Below, in pieces: positions 45,524-54,977 of a stretch of 64,000 nucleotides of DNA. Under the pieces are notes generated by a model. The model was not told the DNA's origin. It ran no database searches and saw only the letters and a program-made list of their open reading frames with translations. Every line of letters starts with the position of its first letter. Position 1 is the first letter of the stretch. The DNA is taken from the NCBI RefSeq assembly GCF_003865135.1, contig NZ_BHZC01000001.1:9114001-9178000 (forward strand). The letters are read 5' to 3'. The DNA is from Streptomyces chrestomyceticus JCM 4735. GTDB taxonomy: Bacteria; Actinomycetota; Actinomycetes; Streptomycetales; Streptomycetaceae. The translations under genes and the position numbers were made by a program.

Positions 45524-48109
45524 ATGGCGGATGAGTTACGGTTCAAAGTTCTCGGGCCTCTCTGTGCCTACCGGGACGGTGTCGAGGTGCCGGTAGGGCC
45601 ACCCCAGCAACAGGCGGTTCTTGTGGCCCTGTTGCTGAGTGGCGGTAAGGCCGTGCCGATGAGCGGGCTGATCGAAGCCGTGTGGGGTTTTGAGCCACCG
45701 AAGCGGGCCGTGACGACGATCCGTACCTACGTCTGGCGGCTCCGCAAGCTCCTCGATCCGCAGGAGGCCGCGGACTCGTCCGTGCTGCAATCGGTCGGTG
45801 ACGGCTACCGGCTGCCCACGGCGCCGTCCGCGGTGGACGCCGGAAGCTCCCAGTCCCTGACGAAGCGGGCCGTCGGGCAGCGCAGGGCGGGCCGTGCGCA
45901 GGAGGCCGGACGACTGCTGTCGGCGTCCCTGGACCTCTGGCGGGGCGAGCCGCTGAGCGGTGTGCCGGGACCGTTCGCCGCGCGGCAGCGGGCCCGGCTC
46001 GAAGAACTGCGGATCGCTACGTTGGAGGAGCACTACGACCTGGCGCTGGCGTCCGGACGGGACCGGCTCGTCGTACCGGAGCTGACCGAACTGGTGGGGG
46101 CCTACCCGCTGAACGAACGGTTCCGATGTTTGCTCATGCGAGCGTTGTACGGAGTGGGGCGGCAGACCGAGGCCTTGGACGTCTACCAGGACGTGCGCAA
46201 GCTCCTGCTGGAAGAGCAGGGGATCGATCCCGGTTCTGAACTCACGTCATTGCAGCAGCACATTCTCAGCGGCACTCCTCCTGCGGAGTTGCCGCACGGT
46301 GGCCCGGACGGGAAGCAGGACCGTCGGGCAGATCTCACGGTCCCGGTCGGGTCGAGGAGATTCCATGTCCCGCCGCCCGCTCAACTCCCCTCGTCCGATG
46401 CCGGGTTCGTCGGCAGGGAGGCAGAGGTGTCCCACCTGTGTGCGGCGCTGACGGACCCGGCGCGGACCGCACCCGCCGCCGTGGGCATCTCGGGGGTGGC
46501 GGGCGTCGGCAAGACCGCGCTGGCCCTGCACGCTGCCCACCAGGTGAAGTACGCTTTTCCGGACGGCCAGCTCTACGCCGATCTCCGCGGTGCCGCCAAG
46601 GTGCCCGCCGACCCGTCCGCCGTCCTGGCCGGATTCCTGCTGTCCATGGGAGTGCCTTCACAGGTCGTACCCGACGGCCGGGACGAGCGTCGCGACCTCT
46701 TCCGTTCGATGCTGGACGAGCGACGGGTCCTGCTGGTGCTGGACGACGCGCGGGACGCGGAGCAACTGCGGGACCTGATGCCGGGGAGCGCCCGGTGCGG
46801 CGTCATCGTCAGCGCGCGGTCGAGCCTGCCCGGCCTTCCCTTGTCGGCTCAGGTGTGTCTGGGGAGGCTCAGCCTTGACGAGGCGGTCGCGCTGTTGGAG
46901 AAGGCGCTGGGGCGTGGCCGGACAGCCACGGAGCCTGAGGATGTGCGGCGCCTGGCCGAGGCGTGCGATCGGCTGCCTCTCCCGCTGCGCGTCGCGGCCG
47001 GGCGGCTCGCCGCCCACCCCGAGTGGAGCGTCAAGGTACTGCTCACTTCGCTGACACAGGATCACGGCCGTATCGACGGCACCGGCACCGGCACCGCTGC
47101 GCTGGACGGGCCGGCCGGCCATGGCCACCGGCACCTGATGCCCGATCAGCTCGCACGGCTGGGCCGGCTGACGGCCACGGGCGTCCCGGACTTCACGGTG
47201 CGCAGCGCCGCGGCGGTGCTGATGGTGGACGAACCCACGGCGGAGCGCGTCCTGGAGGCCCTCAGGGCGGACTCGCTGCTGGGGTCGTCCGGGCCCGGAC
47301 GGTACCGGGTACGGTACGTGGCCCGCTCCGTGGCCACCGCGCGGCTCGGCCGGCCCGGCCAGGCCGAGTCGGACCGTGCCCTCCGGGGGCTGCTGGAACA
47401 CCTGCTGGCCACGGCGTGCAACGCGTTCGCCCTGGCCGCGCCCGGCGATCCGGTGCAGGACGCCTTTCGCCTGCGGGCCACCCTGGGGACGTCCTTTCCC
47501 GATTTCCGGCAGGCACGGGAGTGGGTCCGGAGCGAGGTTCCCACGATCTCCGGCGCGGCTCTGCAGGCGGCACGCCGCCCGGCGGGGGCGGAGGAGGATC
47601 TGCTGCCGCGCGCCGTGGATCTGCTGATCGCCGTGTCGCCGTTCGCCGGGGCCGTGGGGGACGAGCGGCTGCGGGCCGCGGTGCCTCCGCTGGTGCGCGC
47701 GGCCGCGAAGCGCAATGAGCCGCGAACGCTGGGGCGGGCCCAGTTCCTGTACGCGGTCACCGCGTACCAGACGGGGTGGCTGGCCGAGGCGCGGAAGTAC
47801 GCGGGCCTGGCGATCAGCTCCGCCCGTCAGGGACAGGACCCGTTCATCGTGCGGCAGGCATTGCACGGACTCGGCATGCTGGCGCGCGCCCAGCGGCGTT
47901 TCGACGAGGCCGTGACGCACTACGAGAAAGCCGCGGCCATGGCCAAGCGGTGGGGTCACCTTTCCGGGGAGGCGACGTCCGCCATCAATGCGGCGCTGTG
48001 CCGGGCCCTGGCCGGATGGGCGGACGAGGTGCCGTCCGACCAGGACGAGACACCGGAACGATGGCACGCCGTGGAGAATGTTCCCTGGCACGCCTGTGGT
48101 TTGTGCTGA
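45524..48109 (+). CDS. SARP-family (AfsR-like) regulator with a TTA codon
   Basis: A protein of 861 residues from ATG 45524. The winged-helix domain ('LRFKVLGPLCAYRDGVEVPV', 'AVTTIRTYVWRLRKLLDP') and BTAD domain ('ALDVYQDVRKLLLEEQGIDP') are followed by an NB-ARC ATPase (Walker A 'GISGVAGVGKTALALHAA', Walker B 'RRVLLVLDDARDAEQL') and TPR repeats, as in AfsR. Codon 5 (45536-45538) is TTA, the rare leucine codon read by bldA tRNA, so expression is likely tied to development. It lies next to the sulfamate-type cluster and probably activates it (inference). Confidence 0.9.
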   Translation: MADELRFKVLGPLCAYRDGVEVPVGPPQQQAVLVALLLSGGKAVPMSGLIEAVWGFEPPKRAVTTIRTYVWRLRKLLDPQEAADSSVLQSVGDGYRLPTAPSAVDAGSSQSLTKRAVGQRRAGRAQEAGRLLSASLDLWRGEPLSGVPGPFAARQRARLEELRIATLEEHYDLALASGRDRLVVPELTELVGAYPLNERFRCLLMRALYGVGRQTEALDVYQDVRKLLLEEQGIDPGSELTSLQQHILSGTPPAELPHGGPDGKQDRRADLTVPVGSRRFHVPPPAQLPSSDAGFVGREAEVSHLCAALTDPARTAPAAVGISGVAGVGKTALALHAAHQVKYAFPDGQLYADLRGAAKVPADPSAVLAGFLLSMGVPSQVVPDGRDERRDLFRSMLDERRVLLVLDDARDAEQLRDLMPGSARCGVIVSARSSLPGLPLSAQVCLGRLSLDEAVALLEKALGRGRTATEPEDVRRLAEACDRLPLPLRVAAGRLAAHPEWSVKVLLTSLTQDHGRIDGTGTGTAALDGPAGHGHRHLMPDQLARLGRLTATGVPDFTVRSAAAVLMVDEPTAERVLEALRADSLLGSSGPGRYRVRYVARSVATARLGRPGQAESDRALRGLLEHLLATACNAFALAAPGDPVQDAFRLRATLGTSFPDFRQAREWVRSEVPTISGAALQAARRPAGAEEDLLPRAVDLLIAVSPFAGAVGDERLRAAVPPLVRAAAKRNEPRTLGRAQFLYAVTAYQTGWLAEARKYAGLAISSARQGQDPFIVRQALHGLGMLARAQRRFDEAVTHYEKAAAMAKRWGHLSGEATSAINAALCRALAGWADEVPSDQDETPERWHAVENVPWHACGLC

Positions 48110-48166
48110 GCCGTAGCACGAGAACGGAAGGCGCCGACGCCGTACTGCTGAAGCAAGTATTCCGGC

Positions 48167-49471
48167 TCAGGTTTCCGGGCGGGAACTGGCCACCGCGGCC
48201 GACGCGAGAGCCAAACAGCCGATCATGATGAGTATTCCGGGAAGAGTGGCCCTTTCCGATCCGGCGACGGCGGTGGCCACGAGCGGGCTGAAGCTGGCAA
48301 TCGTCGCGCCGAGCTGATAGGTCACGGCCAGTGCCGAATAGCGCTGCTGGACGGGGAACATCTCGACCAGGAAGGAGGCGAAGGCACCGTACACCGCGGC
48401 ATGGCCGGCCCCCATCGCGAGGACGAAGGTCATGATGACCAGCCACGGTTCTCCCGAAGCCAGCCAGTAGGGCGCGGGAACCGCCACGAGTGCGCAGACG
48501 GTGTATCCGGACAGAATGACCGGGCGACGGCCCCACCGGTCGGACAGCGCCCCGAAAACCGGCAGCATCAGCGCTTCGGCCAACGCGCCGGCCGCGAGCC
48601 CCAGCAGCAATACCGAGCGGGCGGTGTGCTGTTGTCCGGCGGAGGCGGCGGTGAAGAGCTGGACCGTGAAGGTGCTGACGATCACGGCGAGACCGAGTGC
48701 GGCCAAGGCGCCGCGCACCACCTTTCCGGGGGTGTACCGCAGTACGTCCCGTACCGGCAGTGCCGACGCGGCCGTCGTCCTTTTCGCCCGTACGTACTCC
48801 GGGGACTCCGCCACCTTCCGCCGTACGACCACGCCCAGGATCACCAGGGCGATCGAGGCGAGGAACGGCAGGCGCCAGCCCCAGGCGTGGAGCTGTGGCT
48901 CCGGCATCCGGAGCACCAGCTCGATCACGGCGGTACTGCCCAGCAGCCCCAGCGGAAAACCGGCCGCGGGAAAGGCGGTCCACAGCCCTTTGCGTCCCGG
49001 CGGGGCGTACTCCGCGCTCATGAGTACGGCTCCGCCCCACTCCCCGCCGATGCCGATGCCTTGCAGAATCCGCAGCGTGACCAGTAACGCGGGCGCCAGG
49101 ATTCCGGCCTGCTCGTACGTCGGCAGAACGCCGACCAGAAACGTGGCGAGGCCCATCACGAGAAGGGTGAGGGCCAGCATGTTCTTGCGGCCGACGCGGT
49201 CTCCGAAGTGGCCGATGATCACGCCGCCCAGCGGCCGGGCCACGAACCCGGCCGCGTAGGTCGCGAACGTGGCCAGCACGGTCGCCGTCGTGGAACTCCC
49301 GGGGAAGAACAACGGCCCGATGATCAGCACGGAGGCCGTCGAGTAGAGGTAGAAGTCGTACCATTCGATGGCGCTTCCGACGGCGCTCGCCAGGAGGACC
49401 TGCCGGGTCGTGGAGCCGCTTCCGCGGGCGACTGCGTACTTCGGCCCGGTGGTGGCCGGCGAAGCATTCAA
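48167..49471 (-). CDS. MFS transporter, metabolite:H+ symporter (MHS) type
   Basis: A protein of 434 residues started at TTG 49471 behind AAGGAG. It has 12 predicted helices with the MHS signatures 'SAIEWYDFYLYSTASVLIIG', 'RPLGGVIIGHFGDRVGRKNM' and 'RILQGIGIGGEWGGAVLMSA'. MHS relatives usually import carboxylates or osmolytes, but several serve as antibiotic exporters in clusters. It is transcribed away from the amidinotransferase gene and may be the transporter of the second cluster. Confidence 0.87.
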   Translation of the reverse strand: MNASPATTGPKYAVARGSGSTTRQVLLASAVGSAIEWYDFYLYSTASVLIIGPLFFPGSSTTATVLATFATYAAGFVARPLGGVIIGHFGDRVGRKNMLALTLLVMGLATFLVGVLPTYEQAGILAPALLVTLRILQGIGIGGEWGGAVLMSAEYAPPGRKGLWTAFPAAGFPLGLLGSTAVIELVLRMPEPQLHAWGWRLPFLASIALVILGVVVRRKVAESPEYVRAKRTTAASALPVRDVLRYTPGKVVRGALAALGLAVIVSTFTVQLFTAASAGQQHTARSVLLLGLAAGALAEALMLPVFGALSDRWGRRPVILSGYTVCALVAVPAPYWLASGEPWLVIMTFVLAMGAGHAAVYGAFASFLVEMFPVQQRYSALAVTYQLGATIASFSPLVATAVAGSERATLPGILIMIGCLALASAAVASSRPET

Positions 49472-49717
49472 GGGAACTCCTTCCGGGAACAATACGGCGT
49501 GCGGGTGCGGTCGCCGGCCGGAAAGCCGGAGCCCGGGGAAAACCCGGGGACGGCTGTCGAGGGCGCCTGTTCATTCGGATGACGGAGCTGTCGCGGCGCG
49601 TGCTACCGGTTTTACTCCGGTTTCCGGACGACTGTCCAGAGAGCCCCGGGCGCCCTTGCCGACGGCCGTCCGGCCGTGGCTTAATCCAGGAAATGTCCAC
49701 GGGCCAGGGAGAGTTAC

Positions 49718-50140
49718 GTGAACGCTGATCCGGAAACGCCTGACGTCTGGACCGTGGACGACGGTTCGGAAGTAATATGTCTGCGTCGTTGGAAAGGCAC
49801 CTGGGACCCGGACGACCGGCATGCGAACTTCAAGTCGGACGTCGTCGCCTACGGACTGCTCGACCCGCTGGTGACGGTGCGCGGCATGTCCCGCAACCTG
49901 GACATCCCCGTCGGCGCCATCGTGCGCTACGTGCTCGCCAAATGGGCCACGGGAGGCAGCGGCGGCCTGCTGGAGATCGGACCGGTGATGGTGCCCCGGT
50001 TGTGGGAGCCGATCGCGGCGGCGGAGGAGAAGGACGACGACGAGGCACGCCTCCAGGCGTACCACCAACTGCGCCAGATGATCTCGTGGTTGAAGGTCCC
50101 GCTGGACGACCCCACGGTGTATCCGCCGCAACGCGACTGA
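49718..50140 (+). CDS. Conserved hypothetical protein (DUF6027-like)
   Basis: A protein of 140 residues from GTG 49718 behind GGGAGAG. A conserved core 'HANFKSDVVAYGLLDPLVTV' then 'LDIPVGAIVRYVLAKWATGG' and 'YHQLRQMISWLKVPLDDPTV' matches, as I recall it, the streptomycete DUF6027 family, whose role is unknown. It is soluble, with no cofactor motif. It is 75 bases upstream of the amidinotransferase-fold gene on the same strand. Confidence 0.75.
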   Translation: MNADPETPDVWTVDDGSEVICLRRWKGTWDPDDRHANFKSDVVAYGLLDPLVTVRGMSRNLDIPVGAIVRYVLAKWATGGSGGLLEIGPVMVPRLWEPIAAAEEKDDDEARLQAYHQLRQMISWLKVPLDDPTVYPPQRD

Positions 50141-50215
50141 CAGCGGCGGCCCCGGAGGGGTCCGAGCGCCGTATCACCCCCGCGTTTTCAGGGCCGACGA
50201 AGGTTGGAGGGCTGA

Positions 50216-51241
50216 GTGGAACGGACCGGTCGATACGGTGGCACGACCGCGCTGCGCCAGGCCACGCGCCAGGCCACGCCGAGCGACTTGGGCGGTGCCG
50301 GCTGGGTGCCGCGCACCGCGGCGCATCACGAGGAAGTGGCGGCGGGAACGCTGTGGCACCGGTGCGGTTACCGGTCGGAGGTGGCCCCGCTGCGGGAGGT
50401 GGTGCTCGCCCGTCCGCCGGACAGCCTGGAGCGGGCCGGTGACGCGCCCGGCGGCCACCTGATGTCCGCCAGGGTGGACCTGGGGCGGATACGGGAGCAG
50501 GCGGACGCGGTGGCCGAGGCGTACCTCCGGCACGGTGTGACCGTCCACCTCGTCCGGCCGCCCGCGCACGCGGGGCCCAACCTGATCTTCATGCGGGACC
50601 TCTTTCTCGCGACACCGCAGGGCGTGGTGCTGGGCCGTCCCGCCTCCGCGCAGCGGGCGGGCGAGGAGCGCTTCGCGGCCGTCGCCCTGGCCGCCCTCGG
50701 CGTCCCCCTGCTGAGAACCCCGGCCGGCACCGCCACCTTCGAGGGCGCGGACGCCCTGTGGCTGGGGGCGGACACGGTCGTGGTGGGCTGCGGCTTCCGC
50801 ACCAACCCGGAGGGCGCGGCGGTCGTCGGTGACGAACTGGCACGCCAGGGCGTGCGGACCGTCGTCGTACCGCTCGGCCCCGGGGTGCAGCACCTCCTCG
50901 GTTCGCTGGTCTTCGTCGACCACCGGCGCGTACTGCTGCACGCGGCGGCGGCCACCACCGAACTGCGCGCCCTTCTGCACCAGCACGGATACGAGGTGAT
51001 CGAACTGCCGGCGGAGGACGAGGTGGTGCGCAGGCGGGCGATGAACCTGGTCACGCTCGCGCCGGGGGTCGTGCTGATGCCCGCGGGCTGTCCGGACACC
51101 CGGCGGCGTCTGGAGGCGGCCGGCCTGCACGTGGACACCGTTGACGTGGGGGAGTACGTGAAGGCCGCGGGGGCGCTCGGCTGTCTCACCGGCATCCTGC
51201 TGCGGGACGACGCCGGCGCGCCGGCCGGGAGGAAGCCGTGA
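50216..51241 (+). CDS. Amidinotransferase/arginine-deiminase-fold enzyme
   Basis: A protein of 341 residues from GTG 50216 with GGAGG upstream. Guanidino-modifying fold signatures: 'NLIFMRDLFLATPQGVVLG' (NxxFxRD), 'ATFEGADALWLGADTVVVGC' (FEGxD), 'PGVQHLLGSLVFVD' (catalytic His region) and 'GALGCLTGILL' (catalytic Cys). It could transfer an amidino group, deiminate or dimethylamino-hydrolyse. An amidinotransferase gene is part of nucleocidin-type clusters, and here it heads a two-gene unit overlapping the FAD enzyme by GTGA. It may act in the nitrogen chemistry of the sulfamate (inference). Confidence 0.87.
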   Translation: MERTGRYGGTTALRQATRQATPSDLGGAGWVPRTAAHHEEVAAGTLWHRCGYRSEVAPLREVVLARPPDSLERAGDAPGGHLMSARVDLGRIREQADAVAEAYLRHGVTVHLVRPPAHAGPNLIFMRDLFLATPQGVVLGRPASAQRAGEERFAAVALAALGVPLLRTPAGTATFEGADALWLGADTVVVGCGFRTNPEGAAVVGDELARQGVRTVVVPLGPGVQHLLGSLVFVDHRRVLLHAAAATTELRALLHQHGYEVIELPAEDEVVRRRAMNLVTLAPGVVLMPAGCPDTRRRLEAAGLHVDTVDVGEYVKAAGALGCLTGILLRDDAGAPAGRKP

Positions 51242-52659
51242 ACCGGAACGCGGTGTCGGTGGCCGTCATCGGCGGCGGGGCCAGCGGAACCCTGGCCTGC
51301 GCCCACCTGCTGGAGGCGAGCGCGGCGTCGCGCCGCCCGGTACGGATCTCGCTGATCGAGCCGTCCGACGAGCTGGGCCGCGGCACGGCCTACGCGTCGC
51401 CCGACCCCCGGCACCTGATGAACACGCCGATGGAGCGCTCCGGCGCCTGGGCCCATGACCCCGGACACCTCGCCGCCTGGCTGCGGCGCCGGGACCCGGA
51501 CACGCCCTCCGGCCACTACCCGCCTCGCGGTACGTACGGCGCCTACCTGGCCGACACGCTGCGCGAGACCCGGGAGCGCACGGCGGAGACCGGGGAGCTG
51601 TGGCATGTGCGCCGCCGCGCGCGCCGGGTGCTTCCCGGCCTTCCGCGGCCGGTGGTGGCATTGTCCGACGGCCGGTGTGTGGCGGCGGACCGTGTCGTGT
51701 TCGCCATGGGGAACGCGGCCACCTGGCGCGACCCGTTCCCTTCGGCGCAGGCCGGAGCGCGGTACGTACGCTCTCCCTGGCACAGTGGCCTCCCGGCGGT
51801 GGCGGACCATTCCTCGGTGCTGCTGCTGGGGAACGGACTGACCGCTGTGGACATCGGGCTCAGCCTGCTCGGCGGCTCGGGCGTACGCGTCGACGCCGTG
51901 TCCCGGCACGGGCTGCTGCCCCGGCCGCACGGCGCCGGATGCTCGCACGGCGGGCATCCGAACGTCGCGGGCACCCTGCTGGCGGACGACCGGCTCACCT
52001 TGGGGCGGCTCGTGAGCACGGTCCGCTCCGAGATGCGGCGGAGCCCGGAATGCTGGCGGGAGATCATCGACGCGCTGCGGCCCTGCGCCGGCGAGTTGTG
52101 GGGCCGGCTCGACGCCGACGACCAGCGGGACTTCCTGGGACGCTTCGGTACGTACTGGGACGTGCACCGCCACCGGCTGCCGCCCGCCACCGCCCACCGG
52201 CTCGGCCGCGCGCTGGGCTCGGGACGCCTGAAGGCCCGTAAGGGGCGGGCGGCCTATCTGCGCGCATGCCCGCGCGGGGTCATCGCCGGGCTCGACGTCG
52301 GTGCCGGGCCGGTGCCCGTGCGCTACGACTGGGTGATCAACTGCACCGGCTTCGGGCGGGACATCACCGGTTCGGCCGACCCGCTGCTGTCCTGGCTGCT
52401 GCGGGACGGGCTGGCCGTACCCGACTCCCTGCGGCTGGGCATGGCCACGGACCGCCGCGGACGGCTGCTGGACCACGCGGGGCGGCCCGATCCGGCCCTG
52501 CTGGCCATCGGGCCGCTGCGGCGGGGCTCGCAGTGGGAGACCACCGCCATACCGGAGATCCGCGCGCAGGCCGCTCAGCTCGCGGACGACATCCTCGGCT
52601 CACCGGTCTCCGGGCCGGCGGAACTCCTTCACCAAGGGGGACCGGTCTCGTCGTTCTGA
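51238..52659 (+). CDS. FAD/NAD(P)-binding oxidoreductase
   Basis: A protein of 473 residues. The N-terminal dinucleotide fold 'VAVIGGGASGTLACAHLLEA' binds FAD. A second nucleotide site is 'SSVLLLGNGLTAVDIGLSLL', and 'WVINCTGFGRDITGSADPLL' is the usual late strand. This is the PF13454-type FAD-NAD(P) protein (YdhS-like). 'ASPDPRHLMNTPMERSGAWA' is a family hallmark. It may oxidise a nitrogen or carbon centre of the pathway. Its stop lies 31 bases inside the end of the opposing sulfatase-fold gene. Confidence 0.85.
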   Translation: MNRNAVSVAVIGGGASGTLACAHLLEASAASRRPVRISLIEPSDELGRGTAYASPDPRHLMNTPMERSGAWAHDPGHLAAWLRRRDPDTPSGHYPPRGTYGAYLADTLRETRERTAETGELWHVRRRARRVLPGLPRPVVALSDGRCVAADRVVFAMGNAATWRDPFPSAQAGARYVRSPWHSGLPAVADHSSVLLLGNGLTAVDIGLSLLGGSGVRVDAVSRHGLLPRPHGAGCSHGGHPNVAGTLLADDRLTLGRLVSTVRSEMRRSPECWREIIDALRPCAGELWGRLDADDQRDFLGRFGTYWDVHRHRLPPATAHRLGRALGSGRLKARKGRAAYLRACPRGVIAGLDVGAGPVPVRYDWVINCTGFGRDITGSADPLLSWLLRDGLAVPDSLRLGMATDRRGRLLDHAGRPDPALLAIGPLRRGSQWETTAIPEIRAQAAQLADDILGSPVSGPAELLHQGGPVSSF

Positions 52660-53801
52660 CGGGAGGACACGGTCCGGCCGCGCAGCTCGTCGGGGTCGGC
52701 GGCCAGGTCGTACTGTTCGACCCGGTCGCCGCCGATCTGCCAGATGACCTTCTGGCGGCTCTCGCCCTCGCACAGCCGGACCGACGCCAGGGGCAGCAGA
52801 CCGGGGAAGCGCCCGTCCGACCGCCGCTCCTCCGGGTGGTACGTCTCGGAGTAGGCCGGCCGGGCCGCAGGCGTCCGCTCACCGAAGAACTCGGTGAGCG
52901 AGCGGCCGTCGGGACCGTCCTTGTACGGGTCCAGCCCCAGCAGCTCCAGGACGGTGGGGGCGATGTCCACCAGCCGGACCTGTTCGGTGATCTCACGGCC
53001 CCGGGGTACGCCAGGTCCGCCGACGATGAGCGGAACGTGCTGCGTCGTGTCGAACAGCAGGCACCCGTGCCCCTCCTCGTAAGGGTGACCGAGATCGCCG
53101 GAGTGGTCGTTGGGATACCAGCCGGCCAGGTCCTCCCCGTGGTCGGAGAAACACACGACCAGCAGGTCGTCGAGCGGGTGCCCGGCCTCCTCCAGCCTGC
53201 GGAAAAGCAGTTGGAGGTAGTGGTCGCTGTACGCCACCTCGCCCTCGTAGGGGTTGGCGGCATCGGGGCAGAAGTCCTCCGGGGGCTCGTACGGCCAGTG
53301 GGCGTCGAAGAAGTGCGCGAACAGAAAGAAGGGGCCCTCCTGGCGTGCCGCCCAGGCCGCCGCGCGGTCCGCCACCAACGGCGCGCGCTTGAGCGCCAGG
53401 CCGCGCAGCTTGACGTCGTTGACGGTGAGGGGGTCGCTGCCGTCGGGCAGCCGGGGGATCTCGTCGTCGTAGTGGTCGAAGCCGCGGTCCATGCCGTACC
53501 ACCGGTTGAGCCCCGGGCAGGACACCACCGCGCCGGTGGCGTACCCCGCCGCTCGCAGACGTTCCGCCAACGTCGTGGTGTCCGGCCGCAGTTGCTCGCG
53601 CAGTAGATGACGGATGCCGTGCCGGGCCGGCTGCAGGCCGGTGAACACACTGGCATGGCTGATCGGGGTCAAGGGGGCGGACGAGATGGCCTGCCGGAAG
53701 GTCGTACCCCGTCGGCGCAGTGCTTCGATCCCGGGCATCTTCCCGGAGTAGGCCACGTCCGCCCGAACGGTGTCGAGGGAGATGAGCACGAGACTCGTCA
53801 C
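52629..53801 (-). CDS. Sulfatase/alkaline-phosphatase-superfamily protein without the formylglycine motif
   Basis: A protein of about 390 residues. Metal ligands are recognisable in 'VLISLDTVRADVAYSG' and 'VVCFSDHGEDLAGWYPNDHS'. Where active sulfatases have C/S-x-P-x-R, this protein reads 'APLTPISHASVFTG', with Thr in place of the formylglycine Cys/Ser and no Arg. ATG 53810 overlaps GGAAGG directly, so GTG 53801 (MTSLVLISL) with a spacing of nine is preferred. Sulfatase-like genes are required for sulfamate formation in nucleocidin producers, so a transferase or atypical role fits better than sulfate ester hydrolysis. Confidence 0.82.
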   Translation of the reverse strand: MTSLVLISLDTVRADVAYSGKMPGIEALRRRGTTFRQAISSAPLTPISHASVFTGLQPARHGIRHLLREQLRPDTTTLAERLRAAGYATGAVVSCPGLNRWYGMDRGFDHYDDEIPRLPDGSDPLTVNDVKLRGLALKRAPLVADRAAAWAARQEGPFFLFAHFFDAHWPYEPPEDFCPDAANPYEGEVAYSDHYLQLLFRRLEEAGHPLDDLLVVCFSDHGEDLAGWYPNDHSGDLGHPYEEGHGCLLFDTTQHVPLIVGGPGVPRGREITEQVRLVDIAPTVLELLGLDPYKDGPDGRSLTEFFGERTPAARPAYSETYHPEERRSDGRFPGLLPLASVRLCEGESRQKVIWQIGGDRVEQYDLAADPDELRGRTVSSRQNDETGPPW

Positions 53802-53908
53802 GGTCGGCATCCTTCCGCTTACACGTAGATCCGCTGTTGATCGGCTATTGACTGAACGTGCCTAGACTGGTGGACGACCTTGGAGGAGTACTTCTGAGGA
53901 GGTCGCTG

Positions 53909-54946
53909 TTGCAAGACCTCGGCAATGTGCGTGAACCCGGACCGGCCGAAGAATCCCTGCACCTGGTGTCCTTGAAGGAACTGCGCAGCTCGACCGATTC
54001 CCCCCGCTCCGGCGGACTCAACCGTGAGCACGTGGAACTGCTGCTCGCCTCCGGAGCGAGCCTTCCTCCCATTCTCGTACACCGTCCCACCATGCGGGTG
54101 CTGGACGGAATGCACCGGCTCCAAGTGGCGGTCCAGCGCGGCGACCGGACCATCCGCTGCATGTTCTTCGACGGCTCCGAGGCGGATGCCTTTGTCCTGG
54201 CGGTGGAGAGCAATGTGCGGCACGGACTGCCGCTTTCCCTGGAGGAACGCACTGCCGCGGCGACACGCATAGTACGGTCCCACCCCCATCTTTCCGACCG
54301 GTCCGTGGCCCGGGTGAGCGGTCTGTCCCCCAAGACCGTGGCGGCCGTCCGGCGGCGTTCGAGTGAGGAAATTCCCCACTCGAACACGCGCGTGGGCAAT
54401 GACGGCCGGACCCGGCCACTGGACATGGCGGAGTTACGGAAGTCGGCGGCCCGGGTGATGAGGGACCACCCTGGCATGCCGCTGCGAGAAGTGGCCACCA
54501 CCGTCGGGATTTCCCTGGGGACGGCACACGATGTGCGTGAACGGCTGCGTTCGGGCCGGGATCCGGTGCCGGTGCGCTATCGTGAAGTCTCCGCTCCGGC
54601 GAGCAAGCGCAAGAACGCGGCCGGGCGCCCCACGCCGCAGTCGGGAGACCGGAAGCCGGCGGGGAAGACCACCGGCGGGCAGCCCGTACCGGATATCTCG
54701 GAGCTGCACCGCACCCTCAAGAAAGACCCTTCGATCCGTTTCACCGAAATGGGTCGGACGCTCTTACGGCTGTTCGACGCGCAAGAGCTGCTCATGGAGG
54801 CAGGTGGCCACCTCGTGGACGGTGTTCCGCCGCACTGGGCGGAAATGGTGGCCGAACTCGCCGACGGCTGTGCGGATTCATGGCGTGAATTCGCCGACCA
54901 GGTGCGCCGGATCGTGGTGCCGGACGACCGGCAGGCCAGCGGATAA
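53909..54946 (+). CDS. StrR-like ParB/Srx-fold pathway regulator with two TTA codons
   Basis: A protein of 345 residues started at TTG 53909 because GAGGAGG lies seven bases upstream; GTG 53858 is in frame. The N-terminal ParB-like domain ('GASLPPILVHRPTMRVLDGM' then 'HRLQVAVQRG', 'AVESNVRHGLPLSLEERTAA') and HTH ('SDRSVARVSGLSPKTVAAVR') match StrR/NovG activators. A second HTH-like part ('LREVATTVGISLGTAHDVRE') follows. TTA codons at 54434-54436 and 54764-54766 predict bldA dependence. It precedes the radical SAM gene and is likely the cluster's direct activator. Confidence 0.88.
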   Translation: MQDLGNVREPGPAEESLHLVSLKELRSSTDSPRSGGLNREHVELLLASGASLPPILVHRPTMRVLDGMHRLQVAVQRGDRTIRCMFFDGSEADAFVLAVESNVRHGLPLSLEERTAAATRIVRSHPHLSDRSVARVSGLSPKTVAAVRRRSSEEIPHSNTRVGNDGRTRPLDMAELRKSAARVMRDHPGMPLREVATTVGISLGTAHDVRERLRSGRDPVPVRYREVSAPASKRKNAAGRPTPQSGDRKPAGKTTGGQPVPDISELHRTLKKDPSIRFTEMGRTLLRLFDAQELLMEAGGHLVDGVPPHWAEMVAELADGCADSWREFADQVRRIVVPDDRQASG

Positions 54947-54977
54947 GGACACATCACCTGGCAACTAGGGAGGACTC

